NCBI RefSeq assembly: GCF_004364935.1 | Contig: NZ_SOBT01000008.1 | Location: forward strand, 62,001 to 126,000 | DNA from: Panacagrimonas perspica | Lineage (GTDB): Bacteria; Pseudomonadota; Gammaproteobacteria; Nevskiales; Nevskiaceae | Length of the DNA: 64,000 bases | Direction: 5' to 3' | Shown here: piece after piece, positions 53,491-61,600 of the stretch | Position numbering within the stretch: position 1 is the first letter of the stretch | Layout: each line of letters begins with the position of its first letter | Translations under genes and position numbers: made by a program | The notes under the pieces: generated by a model | What the model saw: only the letters and a program-made list of their open reading frames with translations | What the model was told of the DNA's origin: nothing | Databases searched by the model: none

Positions 53491-54471
53491 ATGAGCGACG
53501 CGGTCAGGCCCATCGTCTGGAGTGGCGACCACCTTCGCCTGCTCGATCAGCGTGAGCTGCCGGCGCGTGAAACCTGGGTGGAGTGCCGGTCCGCGGCAGA
53601 CGTGGCGGCGGCGATCCACGGCATGGCCGTGCGCGGCGCGCCCGCGATCGGCATCTCGGCGGCGTATGGGCTGGCGCTGGATGCGCTGATGGGCCGCGAC
53701 TATGACCATGCCGAGCGCGTGCTGGCCGAATCCCGTCCCACCGCCGTGAATCTGCGCTGGGCGCTGGATCGCATGCGCAGGCTCCCGGATCACGGCGCAT
53801 CGGCCCTGCTGGCCGAGGCGCAGGCGATCCACGTCGAGGATCTTCAGCAGAACCTGCTCATGGGTGAACTGGGTGCAGCCCTGCTGCCGCTGAAGGGCGC
53901 GCGCGTGCTGACCCACTGCAATACCGGCGCACTCGCCACCGGTGGTCATGGCACCGCGCTGGGCGTGATCCGCACGGCCTGGCAGCAAGGACGCATCGCG
54001 CAGGTCTACAACACCGAGACGCGGCCCTGGCTGCAGGGCGCACGCCTGACGGCGTGGGAACTGATGCGCGAAGGCATTCCGACCAAGCTCATCGCCGACG
54101 GCGCAGCCGCGCACCTGATGAGCCGCGAGAAGATCGACTGGGTCATCGTCGGCGCCGATCGCATCGCCGCCAACGGCGACACCGCGAACAAGATCGGGAC
54201 CTACGCGCTGGCGATCGCCGCAAAGCACCACGGCGCGAAGTTCATGGTGGTGGCGCCGAGCGGGACGTTCGATCCGTCATGCCCTGATGGCGCGCACATT
54301 CCGATCGAGGAGCGCACCTCGATTGAATTGACGGAGTACCAGGGCCGGGCGCTGGCGCCCGCGGGCATGCAGACGTGGAACCCGGTATTCGATGTGACGC
54401 CGGCCGCGCTGATCGATGCGATCGTCAGCGAGCGCGGCGTCAGCCTGCCGGGCGAGGCGGTCCGCGGCTGA
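53491..54471 (+). CDS. mtnA: S-methyl-5-thioribose-1-phosphate isomerase
   Basis: MtnA interconverts methylthioribose 1-phosphate and methylthioribulose 1-phosphate in the methionine salvage pathway. The 326 residues have the catalytic C143 in [14 protein letters not shown] and D223 in [11 protein letters not shown], with [17 protein letters not shown] and [15 protein letters not shown] as further family blocks. The ATG at 53491 has a GGAG site 8 nt upstream. Its 3' end overlaps the end of pilV by 32 bp on the other strand. Confidence 0.94.
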   Translation: MSDAVRPIVWSGDHLRLLDQRELPARETWVECRSAADVAAAIHGMAVRGAPAIGISAAYGLALDALMGRDYDHAERVLAESRPTAVNLRWALDRMRRLPDHGASALLAEAQAIHVEDLQQNLLMGELGAALLPLKGARVLTHCNTGALATGGHGTALGVIRTAWQQGRIAQVYNTETRPWLQGARLTAWELMREGIPTKLIADGAAAHLMSREKIDWVIVGADRIAANGDTANKIGTYALAIAAKHHGAKFMVVAPSGTFDPSCPDGAHIPIEERTSIELTEYQGRALAPAGMQTWNPVFDVTPAALIDAIVSERGVSLPGEAVRG

Positions 54472-54940
54472 TCGGCACCGCGACGTTCGAATCCAGCACG
54501 AAACGCTGCGAAACGCCGTCGCGGTCCTGCCAGGCGACGGTCACGCGCAGGGCGAGAAGGGCAGGCTGAGGCGGCGACGGGTCGCTCGCGCAAGGCGTGA
54601 TCGAGGGCGGTGCATCGGGGTCGCAAAAGTATTGTCGCGAGACGGTCCAGCTCCGATGGAAGGACGCCACGCCGGCGACGTCGTCTGATTCATCGATACC
54701 GCGCGTGCCGGTCGTGAGCGGCGAATAGGCGCGAAGCTCGTCGAGCTTGGCCCGGGCGAGCAGCGCCGCCTCGCTGCGCGCCCTGGCTTCGGCGGCTTCC
54801 CGCAGGGCCACCGCCTGCAGCTGCGCAAGGCCTGCCACCGCGCCGGACAGCACGAGCATCGCGACCAGCACGTCGATCAACCCGCTGCCGAGTTGCGCAC
54901 GGCGGAGCGGTCGAGCGCGGATCAGCGGTGATCGGTCCAC
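54440..54940 (-). CDS. pilV: Type IV pilus minor pilin PilV-like
   Basis: A 166-residue pseudopilin-like protein starting at a GTG that overlaps the previous gene by 19 bp. The prepilin segment [21 protein letters not shown] has the cleavage glycine and, unusually, Asp in place of the conserved Glu at mature position 5. A helix ([20 protein letters not shown]) is followed by a beta domain. Position at the end of fimT-pilW-pilX supports PilV; it may prime the pilus or adjust its tip complex. Confidence 0.78.
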   Translation of the reverse strand: MDRSPLIRARPLRRAQLGSGLIDVLVAMLVLSGAVAGLAQLQAVALREAAEARARSEAALLARAKLDELRAYSPLTTGTRGIDESDDVAGVASFHRSWTVSRQYFCDPDAPPSITPCASDPSPPQPALLALRVTVAWQDRDGVSQRFVLDSNVAVPISRGPPRPAG

Positions 54941-56001
54941 GAGCCCGGTATCTCGATCAGCCGGCCGGGCAGCTGCGCCAGCCGCTGCAGCAGTTCCGGG
55001 TCGTACTCCACCGACAGTCCTCCGGGAAGCAAGGCGATTTCCCGATCCGCGATCAACGCTCCGTGAATGAGCGAAGGTTCGCTGGCGTCCAGTGGATCCG
55101 TCGTCGCTTCGCCCGTGCGCGGCAGCACCAGGATGCCGTGAATCTCGGCCGAGGCCTCCACACGCAAGAGGCCCCGCTCGATCACCACGACGACCGGTGC
55201 CTCGGCGGTGCCGACCGTAGTTGCCGAAGGCAGGACGCAGGACGTGCCGGTAATCCACACCACGCCCTGCGACTGCGGGCCCAACGACGTGCAGTCGTCG
55301 TGGATTTCGGACGAGGTCCGCAACGCGTCGATGTCGGCCGCGTAGGCTCCGAACACCTGCGTCAGCGCGTTGCCGGTCGTCGGGTCCGATATCGTCACTG
55401 GGATATCCGGCACTCGTGCGATCAGCGGCAGCAGCTGGTAGCTGCGACGCAGGCGCGCCTGTGCGGTGCCGTCGCGCGATCGTCCCTCGGCGATGAGGTG
55501 CAGCGTGGAGAAGGCCGGCATCGCCGCGCCGGGGTGCTCGGCGCGCGCAACGACCTGAGTGGTTGTCGACTCGGCGCCCGACTCTGTCGGCGTGAACAGG
55601 CGGACGGGCAGGGCGTAACGGCTCCATCTCGAATCGAATGTCTCCTGCTCGCGGCTGTCCGCAGGAAAGCAGGGCGAATCGGGTGCCCGTTCGTCGCAGG
55701 GACGCCAGCGTTCGCGGCCGGGTTCCATCCAGCCACCGGGCCCGGTCGCGCGGATGCGGCGAAGGTTGAGGTGGAGCCACAGCGCCGCGCGATCGAGCGC
55801 GCCTTCGGTCACCGCCTCGGCCTCCAGCGCGCGAGCCAGGTTGGTCACGCGACGCGCTTCCCCCATCACGACCTCGACCACGCCGATGCTGATCACCGAC
55901 ACCGCGACCACGATCGACAGCGACAACAGCAGCGCCGCCTGTCCGCGCTGACGGTTCGTCCGCGCAGTGTCTTTGTGTGGGCAAAGACGTCGCGCTTTCA
56001 T
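54922..56001 (-). CDS. pilX: Type IV pilus assembly protein, PilX-like
   Basis: A 359-residue protein with the PilX plan: a short basic start (MKARRLCPHKDTARTNRQR), a single long hydrophobic helix GQAALLLSLSIVVAVSVISIG and a helix with ARALEAEAVTEGALDRAALW, as in minor pilins lacking a full prepilin motif. The C-terminal two-thirds are beta-rich. Two cysteines at DERAPDSPC-like and CTSLG might be bonded. It overlaps pilW by 4 bp and pilV by 19 bp. A second PilX-like gene lies at the window end. Residue-level role is inference. Confidence 0.72.
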   Translation of the reverse strand: MKARRLCPHKDTARTNRQRGQAALLLSLSIVVAVSVISIGVVEVVMGEARRVTNLARALEAEAVTEGALDRAALWLHLNLRRIRATGPGGWMEPGRERWRPCDERAPDSPCFPADSREQETFDSRWSRYALPVRLFTPTESGAESTTTQVVARAEHPGAAMPAFSTLHLIAEGRSRDGTAQARLRRSYQLLPLIARVPDIPVTISDPTTGNALTQVFGAYAADIDALRTSSEIHDDCTSLGPQSQGVVWITGTSCVLPSATTVGTAEAPVVVVIERGLLRVEASAEIHGILVLPRTGEATTDPLDASEPSLIHGALIADREIALLPGGLSVEYDPELLQRLAQLPGRLIEIPGSWTDHR

Positions 56002-56900
56002 GGCGGTGCCGGGTTTCGTGTCAGCACCACGTGGCGCAGGCGTCGCGTCAGGTTGGGCTCGCGCGCGAGGCGCGCCTCAAGCATGAGTTCGTAGGCGGCG
56101 GATGCGCCTTCGGGCGGAGCGGCGTCGGCGCTCAGGCGGTGTATGTCGAATCGGGCGATGCGAAAAAGAGCCGGGTCGGTCACCGCGTCCCAATTGCCTG
56201 CGGTGCAGCTCGTCGCGGTGGTGGACGACTGGATCGCCGTTCGCCCCGAATTCAGACGAAATCCGAAATGCTCCTCGTGGCCCTGGACGCCGTCTCCATC
56301 CAGGTCGTAGCGCAGCAGCACACAGGTTCCGTCCTCATTCACCGTGACGCCGGCAAATGGATTGCGGACCGACCAGCGTCCAGCGGATACCGTCATCAGG
56401 TCCAGCGTCACGCCGTCCGGAATCGAGAGCGTCAGGCGATCCGGGCCCGGCACGCCGGTGATCACGAGATCGTGACGATGGACGGCTGCGCCCTCACCGT
56501 GCCACGCCACGAGCGTGGCGCCGCGCAACGACGCGGCGGCGTTCGCGAATCCGAAAGCCTCGACCGGCGCTGTCCCGCCGGAAGAAACGGCGCGCGCTGT
56601 CACCGATCCGCTGACGGCGTCGAAATGCAGGTCGGCGGTGGCCGAAGCCAGCAGCGCCTCGTCCGCGAGTGCCCACTCTCCGGCGCGCACGAGATCGCGC
56701 GAGATCCCCGCGATCACCGACTGCAGGTCCTGGTGCATGCGCACCCGCAACAGATTCGCCGTGGCGGTGCTCAGCGTCCCGGAAAGGAAGGTGACGCCGG
56801 CTGCGACGACCGTCAGGCCGGTCGACATCGCGATCAGCAGTTCGATCAGCGTCACGCCGAGCGAACGGCGGGACAGCGATTTTTCGCGACGCTTCAGCAT
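55998..56900 (-). CDS. pilW: Type IV pilus minor pilin PilW-like
   Basis: A 300-residue minor pilin. The prepilin site is SRRSLGVTLIELLIAMSTGL, where Glu at mature position 5 is present. A long helix, then a beta domain with YDLDGDGVQGHEEHFGFRL, follow. PilW helps form the tip complex needed for pilus assembly with PilV, PilX and FimT. The ATG at 56900 overlaps the end of fimT. The upstream frame stays open to 57647 but has no pilin motif. Confidence 0.82.
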   Translation of the reverse strand: MLKRREKSLSRRSLGVTLIELLIAMSTGLTVVAAGVTFLSGTLSTATANLLRVRMHQDLQSVIAGISRDLVRAGEWALADEALLASATADLHFDAVSGSVTARAVSSGGTAPVEAFGFANAAASLRGATLVAWHGEGAAVHRHDLVITGVPGPDRLTLSIPDGVTLDLMTVSAGRWSVRNPFAGVTVNEDGTCVLLRYDLDGDGVQGHEEHFGFRLNSGRTAIQSSTTATSCTAGNWDAVTDPALFRIARFDIHRLSADAAPPEGASAAYELMLEARLAREPNLTRRLRHVVLTRNPAPP

Positions 56901-57484
56901 GGCTCGAGCGAGACCAGGCGCTGGTCGCCTGCGGGCGAGCACAGGCGAACGCGCCCGGTCGACGCCACGCGGACTTCTGCCTGACCGTGGGCAGATGCGA
57001 AGCGGGCCGAGCCGGCCGTCAGCGTGGGACGTGCGCCGGGGACGATCAGTCGTCCGCCATTGAGCGCAAAGGGCAGCGCCGCGGATCGCACGCCAGGGCT
57101 GTCCGCGCCGGTGACGCGCGTGGAGACGCCCTCGTCGAGCTCGCATGCTCCGGGCCCCGACGCGATCCGGCAGTCGCAGCGATCCGCCAGGCTCAACCCG
57201 TAGCACCACTCCTGGCCGTCTTCGCTGCGATGGAAGCTCAGGACGACGGTGCGGTGCCGTAGCAGGGCTTCGGTGTGGGTCAGCGTGATGTCCGCGCGCA
57301 GCCGTTCGACGACGGTGCGCAGGCGGCTGCGCTCGACGATCGCGGCGAACGACGGCGCCGTGCTCATGACGATCAGCAGCAACAGCGCCATCGTCGTGAC
57401 CAGTTCGATCAGCGTGAAGCCTGCAGGCGTGCCAGCGCGGCGAGATGCGTGCGCATCTGCGTTCGATGGGTTCGGCTTTTCCAT
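56894..57484 (-). CDS. fimT: GspH/FimT-family pseudopilin
   Basis: A 196-residue pseudopilin, first gene of the minus-strand minor-pilin operon. It has a leader with GFTLIELVTTMALLLLIVMST and cleavage before FTLIEL. The C-terminal part is a beta domain with AEVRVASTGRVRLCSPAG, as in FimT/GspH. FimT contributes to pilus assembly or, in some bacteria, DNA uptake. The ATG at 57484 has a GGAG site 6 nt upstream; a GTG at 57514 is also in frame. Confidence 0.82.
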   Translation of the reverse strand: MEKPNPSNADAHASRRAGTPAGFTLIELVTTMALLLLIVMSTAPSFAAIVERSRLRTVVERLRADITLTHTEALLRHRTVVLSFHRSEDGQEWCYGLSLADRCDCRIASGPGACELDEGVSTRVTGADSPGVRSAALPFALNGGRLIVPGARPTLTAGSARFASAHGQAEVRVASTGRVRLCSPAGDQRLVSLEPC

Positions 57485-57692
57485 CGCGGGCTCCGGCAGT
57501 GGGGTCCGTTCCACTCTGAGAGGGAAGCAGGGGCGGCGCTACGTGCGTTTGCCCGTGACGTGTGAAAGCACCGACTGGTGAAATGCCGGGGCTGCCTGCG
57601 CACGGGAGATCCGGTCCGGATTGCCAAGGCTCGGGTCTGCGGATCAAAGCCGCGAGTGAGCGCCGAGAAGAGCCGCTAGGGAGGCGTCATCC

Positions 57693-58094
57693 ATGCGTCG
57701 CAGAGGATTCACACTCGTCGAACTTGCGATCGTGCTGGCAGTGGCGGCCGTGCTCGCGAGCCTGGCCCTACCTTCGTATCAAGGCGTGGTGCGCAAGTCG
57801 CGGCGTGCCGAAGTGCAAGCGGTGCTGCTCGAAGCGGCACTGCGGCAGGAGCGCTGGCGTGCGGACCACCCGGAATACGCGACGACGGCGGCGGATATCG
57901 GTGCGGCGGGGCCGCAGGATCGATCGGCGCGCTACTACCGCATCGAGGTCGTCGACAGCACGTCGACCACTTTCAAGGTTCGGGCCGAGGCTGTTGCAGG
58001 TCAGGGTCAGGAGCACGATCGCCAGGATGGGGTGATGTGCTCGCTGTTGCAGATCGATCAGAGCAGGGTGCGATCGCCCGTTGGGTGTTGGTGA
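57693..58094 (+). CDS. Type IV pilin-like protein, opposite strand to other pilus genes
   Basis: A 133-residue pilin. The leader MRRRG is very short, then FTLVELAIVLAVAAVLASLALPSY, the canonical prepilin site with Glu at position 5. The mature part has VRKSRRAEVQAVLLEAALRQERW and ends GCW, as in PilE-type pilins. It resembles PilE or ComP/FimU-like small pilins. Alone on the plus strand between two minus-strand sets, it has its own ribosome site (GGGAGG). Whether it is expressed with them is unknown. Confidence 0.85.
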   Translation: MRRRGFTLVELAIVLAVAAVLASLALPSYQGVVRKSRRAEVQAVLLEAALRQERWRADHPEYATTAADIGAAGPQDRSARYYRIEVVDSTSTTFKVRAEAVAGQGQEHDRQDGVMCSLLQIDQSRVRSPVGCW

Positions 58095-58146
58095 CCGGCG
58101 GTGGCCGTGTGCGATTTCCGGCCAGCAGCGCCGAGTGACATTCACC

Positions 58147-58167
58147 GGGCCGCGAGATTCGCGGCCC
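58147..58167. terminator. Hairpin between the two convergent pilin genes
   Basis: A 9-bp stem GGGCCGCGA/TCGCGGCCC with loop GAT lies in the 87-bp gap between the convergent pilin genes. No T-tract is present. It may end both transcripts weakly. Confidence 0.5.
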
Positions 58168-58181
58168 AGCTGGAAGCCCCT

Positions 58182-58598
58182 CTAACGTCTCCAGCAATCA
58201 ACAGGTGTCGTCGGACCTTGGGCGCCGCTGGAAGCGAGCGTCAGGGTTCCGCAGCGGTCTCCTGATTGCCCCCCTGACGGCGCTGCACTGAGCGTGTAGG
58301 TCGTCGCTGTGGACGTGATGCTGAGAGCATAGGTCTGGGCGCCAGACTCAAGCGGCACACGGGCGGGATACAGCCCTGCGGTAATGACGTCCCGATAGCC
58401 GTTGTTCCGGAGGAAATCGCGCTCCATGACGGCGGCCAGGCCGGTCAAGGCCGCCTGCGCATCGGTCCGATTTCCCTTGCGGACGCTCTCCCGATAGGAC
58501 GGATACGCGATCGCTGCGAGGATTCCGACGATCGAGACCACGATCATCAACTCGATCAAATTGAATCCGGCCGATTTCACACGCGCTCTTTCCCGCAT
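58182..58598 (-). CDS. pilE: Type IV pilin PilE
   Basis: A 138-residue pilin: leader MRERARVKSAG, then FNLIELMIVVSIVGILAAIAYPSY, the classical type IVa prepilin site. The mature part has KGNRTDAQAALTGLAAVMERDF and ends in VDCW with a cysteine near TGDRCGTLTL, making the usual disulfide loop. PilE of this kind is a minor pilin required for assembly in Pseudomonas. It follows the pilY1 stop by 11 bp. Confidence 0.88.
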   Translation of the reverse strand: MRERARVKSAGFNLIELMIVVSIVGILAAIAYPSYRESVRKGNRTDAQAALTGLAAVMERDFLRNNGYRDVITAGLYPARVPLESGAQTYALSITSTATTYTLSAAPSGGQSGDRCGTLTLASSGAQGPTTPVDCWRR

Positions 58599-58609
58599 GG
58601 TCCGTGTTC

Positions 58610-61600
58610 TCACTGGCGCTTGATCCAATAGGTCTTCTCCGTGCCCAGATTGAACAGTTCCAGGCACTCCGTACCGGAGCAGACGAGCGCGTTGTTGGGC
58701 AGGTTGCCGGTCGTGCTCGTGAGATCCGGAAACAAGATGACAGGCGTCGGAGACAAGCCGCCTTGAGCGAGTTCGGTATAGCGATCCGTCTGCGTCAACT
58801 CATTGGGATCGCCAACTTCGTCGAAGTTCTGCACGGGCTGGCCATCGATGATGCTGAATAGGTAGAACCTCGAAAGGCCCGACGAAGCCCGGCAGTTCTG
58901 ACCGGTCGAACGCGCCGCAGGCGTGAACGTGGTGAACAGCACCTGTCCGTCGAACGTCTGCGCGTCCGACAGCACCTTTTCACCAACTTGCGCGTTGCTG
59001 GTTTCCTGCAGCCGGACATAGAAACCATCGGCGTTGTTGAGCGTCACCTTGGCTGCTTGAGCCGTCGTTTCGTTGGTCGAGCCGATGGCGTTGGTCGTCG
59101 CGTCGTAGAGATTGGCGTTGGTGATGGACCCGCTGGTCCCGATGCGGGTCGGCAGCGATGTTGCGGACTTGGCCACGTCTGGATCCCGCAGGACATAGAA
59201 ACGCTCCTCCGTCTGCGTCTCCAACGGATGGCCTCGATAGCCCGACCCGATGGCGATCGAGAGATAGCGCGTGGAGGAGCCGGGCGCACGGGTGATGGTG
59301 ACGTCCGGAGATTGGTAGAACCGGCGGGCGGTGGCGAGCGTCGTGCCGCCCAGCGTCGCGATGCGCGTTGCTGTCGCCAGGTTGGCCGCGCCGCTGTTGG
59401 CCGGGTTCAGATCGATGCGGAAGATCTGACCACCCGTGTCTGCTACGTAGATGCGGTCGGATAATCCGTCGCCGTCGAGGTCGATGACAGCGGGCGTTCC
59501 GGGGATGGAGTACTGCATCGTCGTCACGGCGAGATCCGGAGCGCCGTTGCCATCGCCAGGATTCTTCCCGCCCCACCAGATGCGCTCGCCGGTGTTGGCA
59601 TCCACGATGAACACGGCTCGTCCCATGGAGTCGGCCGTCGGGACATCTTCTAGATCCTGCTTGATGTCATACCCACCCGAGAGCACGATCACGCTGCGCA
59701 CCGCGCCGTTGACGGTAATGCGGGCCGGGACTGCACGACCCCAGCTCTGGCCGAGCTCGCGATACAAACCGGTGCCGCCTCCGCGGATCACCCATTTCAA
59801 CGTGGGAGCGGTACGGGTGGTGACGTCCATCGCGTAATACTGGCGACCCCCCATGCGAAGGCCGAAGTAGAGCAGTACGGAACGGCCAGACGCGAAGAAC
59901 GAATAATGCTTTCCCGCGCTGTCCCGGAACAGCGTCGTGATTGGTCCGTCAACACCGTAAGGCCGGTTGCTGTAGTTACCAGTGTTGTAAGCATACCGGC
60001 GCAGGTTCGGCAGCAGTTCTTGGGGAATGAAAGACCACAGTTCCACGCCCGTCTGAGCGTTGATGGCATGCAAACCGCCTTCGTTCGTTCCGACGAACGC
60101 CGTGATATCGGGCGCAGCTTCGGTGCCTCCGTACGTGACCAGCGCCGGTTCGGAATGCAGCGGATCGCCGAACGCGTACCGGGCATCGGTCGTCGAGCCG
60201 TCCTGATCATCGTCGAGTGCATCGATGCCGCGCGCGTAATTGATGATGTTCGTGCGATCGCCGTCGGGCATCGTGCTGTCGCCGAGCAAGGCCTTGGTCA
60301 CCGCGGTATTGGTGGTAACCATCGAATTTGCGGTGGCCGAGAGCGTGACCGCGGTGGGTGCCGCAGCCGGTCCTGCATTCAAAGCCGAAGCCGTTCCAGT
60401 GTTGGTGTACACCGTGCGAGAGGCCGGGAACTTGTCGAGGATGCCGCCTTCGCCGACGTTGTTTCCGTCCGCGGTGGTGCTCCAGAAGCTGCGGGCCGAA
60501 TCGCGGAAGAAGCCGGTACCGGAATCCACGGCCACGGCATTGTTGACGTCCAGGACCGTTCCCTTGCCGTCGGCACCAGGGCCGATCTTGTAGCGCTTGA
60601 AGTTGCCCTCCCAGCGCGTTTCCAGCTTGGGACGGAACAGCGCGAAGTAGATCTCGTTGCGGTCTGTCAGTCGATTGAACGAGTTGACGCTGACCGCCGG
60701 TGCCACGAACGTGGTCGGAATGTCGAGGATGCGCTGGACGATGCTGCTGAAGGCGTTGACCAGATCATCCGTGGAGTTGGCCGCAAAGAAGGATCCACCG
60801 CCGGCCGTCGCGACCGAGCGCAGGAACGCGGCGCTGGAAAGATCCGCCAGGCCGACGGTGTACGTCGTGACGGTCTGAGTCCCATTGAGCGTGCTCGACT
60901 GGTCGTTGTTGCGCAGCAGCGCCGCAATGTCCGTTGCGCAAGCCGGGTCGCCAGAGCTTGCACAGGCTGCGTTGTTGAGCAGGTTGTTGCGAATCAACGT
61001 GACCGAACTGGCCTGCGTGTTGTTCGGCTGACCGTCGGACAGCAGGATCTGCGCGTTCGTGGAGCATGCCAGATCGGTGAACGGCGACTTGTAGATCGCG
61101 TTATTGGTGATCCTTTCGTCGGCACACTCCGCGGCGCCCGGGTCGGCCGCGGTGCAGCCGGCTGGCGTGACGATCGTCGGCGGCGCGGTGAAGGTTGCGC
61201 GGCCGCTGATCCGATGCGCAGATGATGTCGAGAACCCGTCGCTGTCCGGCGTGACGTTGCCGTCGCCGCGAGTCTTGCCGAAGTACGCCGCGCCGCCGCG
61301 CCAGTACTGGGCGGCCTCGTACAGCAGTTCAGGCACCGGCGTGTTGCCGTTGGCCGGGAAGTCGGCGATGAGTTTCTTCAGGTATTCGCGAACCTTGAGT
61401 CGCGCGGTCGGCATCTCTGCCGTGATGACGAGGCGAGGCGCACTGGAAGCTCCGGTGTCGTAGGAGCGCGGGCGCCGCCGGTTGTTGCTGCCGGTCGCGC
61501 TGGGCGCATCGATGATCAGGGCCAGGGCATTGCCATTGACCCAGTCGGTACGGTTGACGATTTCCTGGACGATGGTCGACAGGTCTGGCGTTCGGTACAG

